A stretch of 40,068 nucleotides of DNA from Lentisphaerota bacterium. Its GTDB lineage: Bacteria; Verrucomicrobiota; Kiritimatiellia; RFP12; JAAYNR01. The number at the start of each line of letters is the position of its first letter. Position 1 is the stretch's first letter. Of this stretch, positions 1 through 8,068 are shown piece by piece. Both the position numbers and the translations under genes were made by a program. The notes below the pieces were generated by a model that did not search any database, was not told where the DNA came from, and saw only the letters and a list, made by a program, of their open reading frames with translations. The stretch is taken from contig VGWG01000017.1 in NCBI GenBank assembly GCA_016873675.1, positions 1 to 40,068 of the forward strand, read 5' to 3'.

Positions 1-464
1 CAATAGATGAAGACCGCCGCGCCCTCAAAGGTGTTGTCTGAATCGGGCCGGCTGCCGCGTGCGCGGCGGAAGCGGTCGGCGATGGCGTCCTTGGCCTTGA
101 GCGCAGGCATGCGGGTGTCTCGGATGCTGGGCACGTCCAGCACGTACGCGCCGACGGAGAATCGGCCGTCAACGTCCAGAATGTCCTCCCACGCGATCTC
201 GCCCACCGCCTCGTACAGGTGGAGCAGCGTGTGCGCGCGGACCGAGCGGAGCGGCCAGAGGACGCGCTGGGCAGAGCGGAGCCAGAGATTCAGGCGCATG
301 GCGTCGATCATCGTGCCGCGGGTGATGACGGTGGTCTCGCCGTGATCGTTGACCGGGTACCCGAGCGCGCGGACCTCGGTTTCCACGTGGGCGGCCATGC
401 CCGAGGCACAGGCGATGACGAGGGTGTTGCTGGAATTCCACAGATTGACGGGGATGGGGTTCAT
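1..464 (-). CDS. THUMP-domain class I RNA methyltransferase (RlmL/YpsC type), N-terminal part
   Basis: The gene runs off the left edge; about 154 N-terminal residues are visible. I translated it by hand from the ATG at 464, which overlaps the stop of the upstream gene (ATGA). The protein reads MNPIPVNLWNSSNTL, then LNLWLRSAQRVLW, LHLYEAVGEIAWEDIL and LKAKDAIADRFR. This is the pattern of the N-terminal ferredoxin-like and THUMP region of the RlmL/YpsC family (often annotated as N6-adenine DNA methylase), which methylates a guanine of 23S rRNA. The Rossmann SAM-binding domain and its NPPYG motif would lie outside the window, so the catalytic part cannot be checked. It is the third gene of a unit with the HisI-like and zinc-ribbon proteins. 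Family assignment is fairly sure; the exact target nucleotide is inference. Confidence 0.75.
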   Translation of the reverse strand, partial: MNPIPVNLWNSSNTLVIACASGMAAHVETEVRALGYPVNDHGETTVITRGTMIDAMRLNLWLRSAQRVLWPLRSVRAHTLLHLYEAVGEIAWEDILDVDGRFSVGAYVLDVPSIRDTRMPALKAKDAIADRFRRARGSRPDSDNTFEGAAVFIY

Positions 465-1159
465 GGTGAGACGGTTTCCCGGGGCGGCGAGTAGATGCGG
501 ACGCCGGGAAGCCGGTCGATGGCCGGAACCCAGTTGTTGGTCCATTCGGTGCCGATATCGAAAGCCGCTGGATCGGGACGGAGATCGTCGGCTGTGTCGG
601 CGACACCGTCAGGCCCCAGGGAGAACACCCGCACGGAGTCATCCGCCTGGACGACATACTGGTAGGGGTTCTGCCACGGATCATTGCGCAGGTGACTGAT
701 ATAGGGGCCGATCCAGCCGGATTCGCGGTAGTCGTTGCACAGGCTGAGCAGGCCGTGAGCCTGCGGATCGGGCCAGCGGCCGACATGAAAGCGGTAGCGC
801 CCCAGCGCCGTTGCGAGGACGTCCAGTTCGCGCAGGGCCCGGCGGTGCGGGATGCCGGGTTCAGGCTCGCGGGCCCGGCGGTTGACCAGCCCGACCAGCA
901 GGGAGCCGATGCAGGCCATGAGCAGGACCACGCCCGCCAGCGCCCGCGGACTGTAGAAGGCGCGCGGATTCGGCGCCGTGCGGATTTCGGCGAGCTTTGC
1001 CTGGACGTCGCGGTCGATTCGATACAGCGCCCTCTGGCGCTTCCGCCGTTCTTCGGGTGTGCGCGGGACGGCCATCCGCATCCGCTTGTGACACGATGGG
1101 CACGCGGAGACGGGCTGCTCGCCGAGATTCGCCTTGCAGTATGGACAGCGGTAAGACAT
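461..1159 (-). CDS. Zinc-ribbon membrane protein with C-terminal GspG (type II secretion) like domain
   Basis: This protein has 232 residues. The N-terminus holds a zinc ribbon with two CxxC knuckles (C5/C8 and C20/C23), followed by a basic, probably helical stretch and one membrane segment at about residues 73-92. The C-terminal half carries the signature of the major pseudopilin GspG: DPWQNPYQYVV and then FSLGPDGVADTADDL, which in GspG forms the calcium-binding loop. There is no prepilin peptidase site at the N-terminus, so it is not a pseudopilin itself; the pseudopilin fold sits behind a cytoplasmic zinc ribbon and a TM anchor. I chose the ATG at 1159, which overlaps the hisI-like stop (TGATG), rather than a start 19 codons upstream. 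No type II secretion genes are nearby. The function is unknown. Confidence 0.7.
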   Translation of the reverse strand: MSYRCPYCKANLGEQPVSACPSCHKRMRMAVPRTPEERRKRQRALYRIDRDVQAKLAEIRTAPNPRAFYSPRALAGVVLLMACIGSLLVGLVNRRAREPEPGIPHRRALRELDVLATALGRYRFHVGRWPDPQAHGLLSLCNDYRESGWIGPYISHLRNDPWQNPYQYVVQADDSVRVFSLGPDGVADTADDLRPDPAAFDIGTEWTNNWVPAIDRLPGVRIYSPPRETVSP

Positions 1160-1569
1160 CAGGGGTCGATATTCTCCAGCGCCAAAGTGTCGAGATTGAT
1201 CCGGCGGTAGTAGCAATTGCGGGGCTCGCCCTGACGGTTGCGGGTGTGACAGATGCCGCCGCGCCGGGGGCGGACGATGTAAAGGAGCGAATTCTGCTCG
1301 CAGTTCACACGCGCTTCGACGAGATCAAAGGTCTCTCCAGAGGTCTTGCCTTTCTCCCAGAGCTCGTTGCGCGAGGTTGACCACAGGATCAGCGTCCGCT
1401 CCTTGAAGGCCTGCCGCATGGCCCGCTCGTTGGTGTAAGCGACGAGGATCACCTCGTGCGTGTCAACATGTTGCACAGCCACCGGAATGGCGTCTGAACA
1501 TTTCCCGGTAAGCTTCATCAACTTGCCGAAATCCAGAGTCAGCGCAGCACTCTCTTCGAGCTCCTTCAT
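1159..1569 (-). CDS. Phosphoribosyl-AMP cyclohydrolase-like protein (HisI family)
   Basis: This protein has 136 residues, the usual size of single-domain HisI, which opens the adenine ring of PR-AMP in histidine synthesis. Family landmarks are ILVAYTNERAM (41-51), LWSTSRNELWEKGKTSG (62-78) and the zinc cysteines C90, C107 (GGICHT) and C119 (RNCYYRR). The magnesium-binding D-C-D-x-D motif reads N89-C90-E91-Q92-N93, so all three Asp are substituted, and a short insertion separates the last two cysteines. Start choice: the ATG at 1569 has AAAGGA nine bases upstream; an upstream TTG at 1578 is too close to that site. No other his gene is visible. It may be a divergent but active cyclohydrolase or a repurposed paralogue, so I give no gene symbol. 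Confidence 0.8.
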   Translation of the reverse strand: MKELEESAALTLDFGKLMKLTGKCSDAIPVAVQHVDTHEVILVAYTNERAMRQAFKERTLILWSTSRNELWEKGKTSGETFDLVEARVNCEQNSLLYIVRPRRGGICHTRNRQGEPRNCYYRRINLDTLALENIDP

Positions 1570-1771
1570 GGGATTCAATCCTTTCTGATGACGGCCCGGA
1601 CACCCCCGAGCCCCACACCTTCCGGCGCATGCTTGGAGACTATATCACAGATCTACCGCTGACCCAAGGAGAGAAAGCGGGATCTGCATTGCTAATCTCA
1701 TCTTTACTTTGGGCGGTTGGGGCGGTACCATCACCGCCAATTCGTTTTGTGTCACTGTATGAGGGTGTGCC

Positions 1772-3139
1772 ATGTCTGTGCGTGTCCGTTTCGCCCCGAG
1801 TCCGACGGGGAACGTCCATATCGGCAATATTCGCGCGGCCATTTTTAACTGGCTCTTCGCCCGCCATTCCGGGGGCCGATTCCTGCTCCGCGTGGAGGAT
1901 ACCGACCGCGAGCGCTCGACCGACGCGGCGATCCGCACGCTGCTGGATTGCCTGGGATGGCTGGGGCTAGACTACGACGAGGAACCGGTCTATCAGAGCC
2001 GTCAGACCGCCCGCCATCTCGCCGTGGCCGACGCGCTGCTCAGCAGCGGCGCGGCTTACCGCGAGGCCAAGGGCGGCGGCGATCCGTGCACGATTTTCCG
2101 CATGCCCAAAGAGGGTCGGCTGGAGGTCGCCGATCAGGTCAAGGGGGTGATTCGCAAGAAGGCCGAGGACACCCAGGATTTCGTGATCGTCCGCTCCGAC
2201 GGCACACCGGTCTTCCACCTGGCCAACGTGGTGGACGATATCGACATGCAGATCACCCACGTCATCCGCGGTGATGATCACCTGGAAAACACCTTCAAGC
2301 ACATCGAGCTGTTCAAGGCGATCGGTGCCGCCGTGCCGCAATACGCGCACCTGCCCATGATCGTCAACAACCAGGGAAAACCCTACAGCAAGCGCGACGG
2401 CGCGGCGTTTGTCGGCGAATTCCGTGACCAGGGCTACCTGCCCCAGGTCCTCTTCAACTTCCTCGCGCTGCTCGGCTGGGCGCCCGGCGAGGACCGCGAG
2501 GTGATGACGCGCGACGAGCTGGTGGCGTCTTTCACACTGGAACGATGCAAGTCGAGCGCGGCGCGATTCGACCTGAAAAAGCTCACCTGGATGAATGGCG
2601 AATACATCCGCATGGCCCCGCGGACGGAGTATGCGGGACGCTTCACCGCGCGGCTGCGCGAAGCGGGGCTGTTGCGCGAGGATTTTCCGCGGGCGACGCT
2701 AGACGGGATCATCGAGCAGATGCAGGTGCGAACCAAGTTTTATTCGGAGATCCCCTCCACCTGCGCCTATTTCTTCACCGAGGACTATCCGTTTGACGCC
2801 AAGGCCGTTGAAAAACGGCTCCGGGTGCCGGGCGTGGCCGAGGTCCTGGAGTCCGTCGCGGCGGCTTTTGAGAAGCTGCCCGTGTTTGACGTGCAAAGCC
2901 CCCACGACGCGCTCATGGCCCTGGGCGAGGCCAGCGGGACGGGCTTGGGCGCATTCGTGCACCCGGTGCGGGTCGCCGTCTCGGGACTCTCCGAGGGCCC
3001 GGGGCTTTTTGAGATGCTGGCGCTGCTCGGCCGCGACACCGTGTGCGCCCGGCTGCGACGGGTGGCGGAACGCGTGCGGGCGGGCGCCTGTTGCGGATCA
3101 TTGCCAAAGCGGAGCCACTGTGCTACCCTCACGGAATGA
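1772..3139 (+). CDS. gltX: Glutamate--tRNA ligase
   Basis: This class I aminoacyl-tRNA synthetase charges tRNA-Glu in the cytoplasm. The 455 residues match bacterial GluRS. The N-terminus reads FAPSPTGNVHIGN, with the HIGH-type signature at residues 16-19. VEDTDRERS (41-49), HVIRGDDHLENT (163-174) and the second signature PYSKR (204-208, Lys207 being the KMSKS lysine) follow. The anticodon-binding region ends in LALLGRDTVCARL near the C-terminus. The first residue of KMSKS is Pro rather than Lys, and no zinc-binding CYC motif is seen. A purine-rich GAGGGTG lies just before the ATG. The TGA stop overlaps the ATG of der, implying translational coupling. The last 20 or so residues are not family-typical. 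Confidence 0.95.
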   Translation: MSVRVRFAPSPTGNVHIGNIRAAIFNWLFARHSGGRFLLRVEDTDRERSTDAAIRTLLDCLGWLGLDYDEEPVYQSRQTARHLAVADALLSSGAAYREAKGGGDPCTIFRMPKEGRLEVADQVKGVIRKKAEDTQDFVIVRSDGTPVFHLANVVDDIDMQITHVIRGDDHLENTFKHIELFKAIGAAVPQYAHLPMIVNNQGKPYSKRDGAAFVGEFRDQGYLPQVLFNFLALLGWAPGEDREVMTRDELVASFTLERCKSSAARFDLKKLTWMNGEYIRMAPRTEYAGRFTARLREAGLLREDFPRATLDGIIEQMQVRTKFYSEIPSTCAYFFTEDYPFDAKAVEKRLRVPGVAEVLESVAAAFEKLPVFDVQSPHDALMALGEASGTGLGAFVHPVRVAVSGLSEGPGLFEMLALLGRDTVCARLRRVAERVRAGACCGSLPKRSHCATLTE

Positions 3140-4605
3140 AGCCATCTGAGTGTTGCGAAGAGATCCAACCTGTCATCAAGCGCCGTGTGGTGGCGATCAT
3201 CGGGCGGCCCAATGTGGGCAAGTCGGCCGTTTTCAACCGGATTGCCGGGCGCCGCGTGGCGATCGTGCATGATGAGCGCGGCGTGACCCGCGACCGCCTG
3301 ATGCGCGAGGTGACGTGGAATGGCGAGCGGTTCACGCTCGTCGACACGGGCGGCGTGAGCATTCCGGATGCGCGCCAGGCGACGGACGCAATCGCCGCGG
3401 GGACGCGGCTCCAGGTCGACTCCGCGCTGCAGGACGCCGCCGTGGCGATTCTCGTGACCGACGTGCAGTCGGGACTGAATCCGATGGACGAAGCGGTCGC
3501 GCGAATCGTCCGCAAGAGCGGCGTCCCGTGCTTTGTCGCTGTCAACAAGGCCGACGAGCCGCAGCACGAAGTCGGCGCCGCCGACTTCGCCCGCCTCGGG
3601 TTCCCGCTGTTCGCGGTTTCCGCAGCGCACGACCGGGGCTTTGTCGATCTGGTGGATCGGGTGGCCTCGCTGCTGCCGAAGGAAACGAACGAAACCACCG
3701 TCACCCCCCTCCGAATCGCCGTGGTCGGCCGCCCCAATGCGGGCAAATCGTCGTATATCAATCGCCTGCTCAAAAGCGACCGGGTGATCGTCTCGGATGT
3801 GCCTGGAACCACGCGCGACAGCATCGAGATTCCCTTCGCCATCGGTACGGGCCCCCAGGCCAGGCACTACACGCTGATCGACACCGCCGGGATGCGCCAT
3901 GTGCATGCCATCGACAACTCGGTCGAACGATTCAGCCATTTCCGCTCCGAACAGAGCTTGCAGGAAGCCGATATCGTGGTGCTCATGATGGACGCGGAGG
4001 CGGGCCCGACGATGCAGGACAAGCACATCGCGGCCAAGGTGATCGAAGCGCGCAAGGGGTGCGTGCTGATCGTCAACAAGTGGGACCTCTCGCAGGCTAA
4101 GGGGATCTCTCAAACACAGGCCGAGCCGGCGCTGTTCGAGTCCATGCAGTTTATGTCCTATTGTCCGCTGGTCTTCATCTCGGCAAAGGACGGATATAAC
4201 GTTCGGAAAAGCATCGATGTGATCGATGCCGTCGCGGCGCAGACGCGGTCCACGCTTCCGACCGGCATGCTCAACCGGGCGATCGAAGAAGCGTGCGAAC
4301 GCATCCAGATGCCGACCTGCGGACGCAAGCACCTCAACGTGTTTTATGCCACGCAGACCGGTGTGGCACCGATCCGTATCCGGGTGTTCGTGAACGACAT
4401 CAAGCTGGTGAAGAAATCCTTCATCGACTATCTGGAGCGGAAATTACGTGATCGGTTCGGACTCGAGGGGGCGCCGGTGGTGCTCGCTTTCCGCGAACGG
4501 ACCCGCCCCGACCGCGAGGGGGGCAAGGCAGCCGCCGCGCCAGACCGCACCTCATCCAATTACCATATCGCCCGAAAGGCGCGAAACCGCCACAGCGGCG
4601 GTTAG
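3136..4605 (+). CDS. der: Ribosome biogenesis GTPase Der (EngA)
   Basis: This essential double-GTPase acts in late 50S subunit assembly. It has 489 residues with two G domains in tandem: the P-loops GRPNVGKS (23-30) and GRPNAGKS (198-205), the G3 motifs DTGG (70-73) and DTAG (249-252), and the G4 motifs NKAD (137-140) and NKWD (314-317). A KH-like C-terminal domain ends near LEGAPVVLAFRER. I placed the start at the ATG overlapping the gltX stop, which leaves a short N-terminal lead before the first P-loop; an in-frame start 93 bases upstream would lie inside gltX. A basic C-terminal tail (RKARNRHSGG) is present. A 7-bp inverted repeat spans the stop codon (4585-4603), but it has no T-run. Confidence 0.96.
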   Translation: MKPSECCEEIQPVIKRRVVAIIGRPNVGKSAVFNRIAGRRVAIVHDERGVTRDRLMREVTWNGERFTLVDTGGVSIPDARQATDAIAAGTRLQVDSALQDAAVAILVTDVQSGLNPMDEAVARIVRKSGVPCFVAVNKADEPQHEVGAADFARLGFPLFAVSAAHDRGFVDLVDRVASLLPKETNETTVTPLRIAVVGRPNAGKSSYINRLLKSDRVIVSDVPGTTRDSIEIPFAIGTGPQARHYTLIDTAGMRHVHAIDNSVERFSHFRSEQSLQEADIVVLMMDAEAGPTMQDKHIAAKVIEARKGCVLIVNKWDLSQAKGISQTQAEPALFESMQFMSYCPLVFISAKDGYNVRKSIDVIDAVAAQTRSTLPTGMLNRAIEEACERIQMPTCGRKHLNVFYATQTGVAPIRIRVFVNDIKLVKKSFIDYLERKLRDRFGLEGAPVVLAFRERTRPDREGGKAAAAPDRTSSNYHIARKARNRHSGG

Positions 4606-4650
4606 CCGGCACCCGCACGGTTCACTGGGCGGGCGAAGCGGGCCGTGCAG

Positions 4651-5520
4651 TCACGCATGGCCTGCGCCCGGCATGATCGTACGCAAGATGCACGGCGTCA
4701 CGTCGGTGAGGCTGCGTACGCCAACCTGAAAGGCCTCCGCCTCGGGGCCAAACACCACGAGCGGCACGGGGTTGGTTGTGTGCGAATGAACGGACATGTC
4801 CTCAATGTTGCCGTGGTCGCTGGTGAGGATGAACAGCAGGTTGGCCTGGCGCGCCATGGCCGCCAGCGGACCGATAAAGGCGTCGAGGGTTTGCAGGCAG
4901 GCGACCGCCTCTTCGAGGCTGCTCGAATGCCCGGCCAGATCACTCTGGAAAAATTCGAACAGGGTGAAGTCGTAGGTGATGGCAAGCTGGATCAGGTGTT
5001 CAGCGGCCTTGGCCGGGGTGACCACCGGACCGCTGTAGCCCTTGGCGAGCAGGCTTTCGCGCGTGATGTCGTGAAAGACGGCCTGATTGGCGAGCATGTC
5101 TTCGCGAAAGCTGAACACCTGCGGACAGGTCAGGCCCATGACCGTGGTGACCGACTTAAAGCGCCGGGCTTCGATCTCCTCGACGCGATCAGCCATGTAG
5201 GCATCGGCAAATTTAACGCGCAGCCCCCGGCGCTGGAGTTTCAAAAACAGGTTGTCCTCCCTGATCAGGCTGCGGAGCGTCGGGCCGGGAAAGCCCTCCA
5301 TGTGACGCCCGACCTGGCGGGCGGCGTTGAGACCGGTGTACAGCGACGCCTGGCCGGTCGCGCTCTGCGGCAGCCCCGGCATGTCGAGACACGCATCAAT
5401 CAGACACCCACTCGCCTCGACCAACTCGCACAGATTCGGACACACCGCCTTGTTGACGGGATTGTCTGCCGAGGGTCCCCGTATCCCGAGCCCGTCAACA
5501 AAAATATAAAGCACTTTCAT
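4651..5520 (-). CDS. Alkaline-phosphatase-superfamily metalloenzyme (phosphoglycerate mutase / phosphopentomutase like)
   Basis: This protein has 289 residues from the ATG at 5520 (MKVLYIFVDGLG). The order of metal-binding elements is that of the superfamily: an N-terminal Asp in FVDGLG, a catalytic Ser/Thr region in LPQSATGQASLYTG (compare the nucleophile loop of co-factor-independent phosphoglycerate mutase), DLAGHSSS, then TSDHGNIED and a final His in VHSHTTNPVP. The large insertion domain of iPGM is missing, so this is the short form often labelled as a metalloenzyme-domain protein. It probably transfers or hydrolyses a phosphate on a small metabolite; the substrate cannot be read from sequence. 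It is convergent with der, separated by 45 bases. Upstream starts at 5532 and 5538 exist, but residue alignment favours 5520. Confidence 0.8.
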   Translation of the reverse strand: MKVLYIFVDGLGIRGPSADNPVNKAVCPNLCELVEASGCLIDACLDMPGLPQSATGQASLYTGLNAARQVGRHMEGFPGPTLRSLIREDNLFLKLQRRGLRVKFADAYMADRVEEIEARRFKSVTTVMGLTCPQVFSFREDMLANQAVFHDITRESLLAKGYSGPVVTPAKAAEHLIQLAITYDFTLFEFFQSDLAGHSSSLEEAVACLQTLDAFIGPLAAMARQANLLFILTSDHGNIEDMSVHSHTTNPVPLVVFGPEAEAFQVGVRSLTDVTPCILRTIMPGAGHA

Positions 5521-5648
5521 CCGCCGCCACATCCCCAAAGGATCTGCTATCGCCGACCGCAGCCACGAAGCGTATTCTACCCCTCCCCGGAACGCAAGCG
5601 AAAGAATGTTTCTTTAGGCCGGCGACCCGCACCCGGTACGGCACGCGC

Positions 5649-6698
5649 TTACTTCAGCATGACCTGGCCGCCGGTGACGGGGAGGGCCTGCCCGGTCTCG
5701 TAGAGCTGATCAACGAGGTAATAGACGGCCCGCATCACGTCGGGGGTGGTGCAGCCGCGGCCCATCGGGACCTTGGCCTCGTAGAACGCCCGAACGTCGG
5801 CGACGGTCTTGGCGCCGGGGACTTTGCCCGTGGCGAGGTATTGGACGAAGAGTCCGGTCTTGGGGTTGGACCACAAGGGGCCGTCGAAGAAATTGCCGGG
5901 GCAGATGGCGTTGACCTTGACGTGATCCTCCACCAGTTCCATGGCAAAGCTCTGCGTGAGGCCGATCCCGCCGAACTTGCTGCCGGCGTAGGAGCCGTTT
6001 TTGTTCGAACCCTGGAGGCCCGACTTGGAATTGATCTGGATAATGTCGAACCATGCGCCGGGGCAGGCGGCATGTTGCAGCGCCATGACCCGTGAAACGG
6101 CCTGGACGGAGAGAAAATAGCCCTTGTAGTTGACATTGGTGACGAAGTCGAGGTCAGCGACGGTTTGGGTCTTGACGCTTGCGGCCTTGAGCACGCCCGC
6201 GTTGGAGACGAAGAGGTCGATCCCCCCGAAAGCGGCGACAACGGCGCGCACGGCCGCCGACACTGATTCGGCGTCGGCCACGTTCATCGCGACGCCGATC
6301 GCGACTGGCATTCCGATGTCGGCATTCAATTGCGCGGCTGCGGCCTCGACGCCCGCCACGTTGATGTCGGCCAGCGCGACCCACGCCCCCTGAGCGGCAA
6401 GATCGCGGGCGATTTCAAAGCCGAAGCCCTGCGCCGCTCCGGTGACCAGCGCAATCTTATCCGCCGCGCGGCCGGCGCGGCCGGAGAAAGTAGCGGCGAC
6501 TCGGCCCACGCCGGGGATGTCCGCCTCGGCCGTGCCAGCCGTGATGAGCGGACGGAGGGCTTCGACGATCTGGCCCGGGCTGGCGTCGGCCGACACCCCC
6601 GAAAAACCGCTGCTGGCGGCGGCAACGACCTGCAGACGGGGCAGCCGCGTTCCTGCGGCCATAAGGCCGCGGACGGCCGGAAACAAATCAACACGCAT
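5649..6698 (-). CDS. Short-chain dehydrogenase, sorbitol-6-phosphate 2-dehydrogenase like
   Basis: This protein has 349 residues. The classical SDR domain starts near residue 80: the NAD(P)-binding TGAAQGFG (86-93), the acidic end of beta-2 at ALADIN (109-113), NAG (167-169), the catalytic Ser region INSKSG (222-227), then Y237-AGS-K241. The segment after the YxxxK (AICPGNFFDGPLW and PVTGGQVMLK) resembles the sorbitol-6-phosphate dehydrogenase subgroup and the dehydrogenase half of rhamnulose-phosphate aldolase/dehydrogenase fusions. About 78 residues precede the Rossmann fold. This extension is rich in Ala and Gly, and I do not recognise it. AAGGAG lies before the ATG. The gene is divergent from the oxidoreductase at 6872. 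The substrate is probably a sugar phosphate or polyol, by inference only. Confidence 0.8.
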   Translation of the reverse strand: MRVDLFPAVRGLMAAGTRLPRLQVVAAASSGFSGVSADASPGQIVEALRPLITAGTAEADIPGVGRVAATFSGRAGRAADKIALVTGAAQGFGFEIARDLAAQGAWVALADINVAGVEAAAAQLNADIGMPVAIGVAMNVADAESVSAAVRAVVAAFGGIDLFVSNAGVLKAASVKTQTVADLDFVTNVNYKGYFLSVQAVSRVMALQHAACPGAWFDIIQINSKSGLQGSNKNGSYAGSKFGGIGLTQSFAMELVEDHVKVNAICPGNFFDGPLWSNPKTGLFVQYLATGKVPGAKTVADVRAFYEAKVPMGRGCTTPDVMRAVYYLVDQLYETGQALPVTGGQVMLK

Positions 6699-6773
6699 AA
6701 GCTCCTTCCCTGTTCTGTGTTTTTAGGCCGACAAGCATACCCTGATGCGGCCCATTTGAAAAGCGGCAAAAGA

Positions 6774-6802
6774 TTGTTCAGGCACAGAAAATCTGCTACA
6801 CT
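6774..6802 (+). promoter_or_regulatory. Putative sigma-70 type promoter for the 6872 oxidoreductase gene
   Basis: TTGTTC (6774-6779) and TACACT (6797-6802) are separated by 17 bases, in the divergent intergenic region between the SDR and the oxidoreductase. The predicted start of transcription is about 60 bases ahead of the ATG at 6872. The prediction rests on consensus match only. Confidence 0.45.
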
Positions 6803-6871
6803 GTCGCCAAAACTTGAGCTCTGGTCACCGGCCGTCCGGTGGCCCTTCGGCTCACACGATGCGAGTCTTCT

Positions 6872-8017
6872 ATGGCCCGAACGTTTCGAATCGGCATGAT
6901 TGGCGGAGGGATCGAATCTGCGACCGGGGAACGGCATCGCCAAGCGATCCGTCTGACCGGCAGGATTGAATGGACCTGCGGCGCGTTTGGCAGCACGCGC
7001 CACCGATCCTTTCAGGCTGGCGCCGCGTGGAAGATGCCCGCCGCGCGCGTCTTCGGCACCTATCGCGACCTGTTCCGGCGCGTGCCGCGGATGTCGGCTG
7101 ACGAACGGCTGGACTTCGTCACCGTCATCGCGCCCAACTACCTGCACTACCCCATCGCCATGGCAGCCTTCGATGTGGGCCTTCCTGTCTTCTGTTGCGC
7201 GCCCATGACCACCAACATGGATGAGTCGCTGAATCTGGAACGGAAACGGATTGATCGCGGCTTGGCCTACGGGCTCGCCCTGCCCTACACCGCGTTTCCC
7301 CTCGTGATCCAGGCCCGCGCGCTCGTCCAGGCCGGCGCGCTCGGCACGGTGCGTAAAATCGTGACTGTCTTCCCGCAGGGGTGGCTGGCCACGCGGCTGG
7401 AGACTGCGGGCAACAAGCAGGCCGGCTGGCGGACCGACCCCCGCCGAGCGGGGCCGAGTTGCTGCATGACCGACCTCGGAATCCCATGCGCCAGTCTGGC
7501 CGAGTTCGTCTCTGGCCAGGCCATCACGGAGGTGTGCGCCGACCTCCGCACGTTCGTCGCGGGCCGCCCGCTGGACGACGACGGCTCGGTGCTCCTCCAC
7601 TTCGACAAGGGCGCACATGGGGCGATCTTGGCCAGCCAAGTCTGCATCGGGCGCGACGACTCCCTGCGCCTCTGGGTCTGGGGCGACAAGGGCGGTCTCG
7701 ACTGGCGGCTCAGCCGGCCGGATGAGCTTCGCTTCATGCCCCTCAACGGCGTGGCGCGGACCCTCTCGACCGAATCGCCCGATCTGTCCCGCGACGCGCA
7801 AGCGGCGCTCCGTTTCCCGTCAGACCCTTCGGATCCTCTGGTTGCGCCGCTGGCCTTACAGTACGATGCGTTTGCCGACCGTGTCGCCAACGCCCCGAAC
7901 CCCGCAGAGCCCCCCTGCCCGACCAGCGCCGATGGCATCCGCGCCATGTCCTTCCTCGATGCCGTCCTGCGCAACACCGACCCGGAAAACACAGAAAAGT
8001 GGACGCGCCTGATCTGA
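6872..8017 (+). CDS. Gfo/Idh/MocA-family protein, catalytic residues apparently lost
   Basis: This protein has 381 residues with the Gfo/Idh/MocA architecture: a Rossmann domain starting RIGMIGGGIES (6-16), IAPNYLHYPIA (86-96), then the alpha/beta domain with GWRTDPRRAG (185-194). The Lys of the usual EKP motif is replaced (CCAPM, Ala110). The DxGxH motif reads D201-L-G-I-P205, so the conserved His is Pro. The nucleotide-binding glycines look intact. It may bind NAD(P) and a sugar without performing standard hydride transfer, or catalyse something else. I chose the ATG at 6872; a GTG 33 bases upstream is possible. It is divergent from the SDR, perhaps sharing control. Confidence 0.8.
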   Translation: MARTFRIGMIGGGIESATGERHRQAIRLTGRIEWTCGAFGSTRHRSFQAGAAWKMPAARVFGTYRDLFRRVPRMSADERLDFVTVIAPNYLHYPIAMAAFDVGLPVFCCAPMTTNMDESLNLERKRIDRGLAYGLALPYTAFPLVIQARALVQAGALGTVRKIVTVFPQGWLATRLETAGNKQAGWRTDPRRAGPSCCMTDLGIPCASLAEFVSGQAITEVCADLRTFVAGRPLDDDGSVLLHFDKGAHGAILASQVCIGRDDSLRLWVWGDKGGLDWRLSRPDELRFMPLNGVARTLSTESPDLSRDAQAALRFPSDPSDPLVAPLALQYDAFADRVANAPNPAEPPCPTSADGIRAMSFLDAVLRNTDPENTEKWTRLI

Positions 8018-8036
8018 CGCATTCACCGCAGCCATC

Positions 8037-8052
8037 CAAGACATCCGTCTTG
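8037..8052. other. Small stem-loop between convergent genes
   Basis: CAAGAC and GTCTTG form a 6-bp stem with a 4-base loop in the 51-base gap between two converging genes. It has no T-run on either strand. It could assist termination, but support is weak. Confidence 0.25.
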
Positions 8053-8068
8053 CGGGCCAGCCACCGAT

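Noticed and set aside
6326-7801. A long minus-strand open frame over the Gfo/Idh/MocA gene
   Set aside because: Arg/Gly/Ala-rich shadow translation with no domain; it spans two real genes on both strands.
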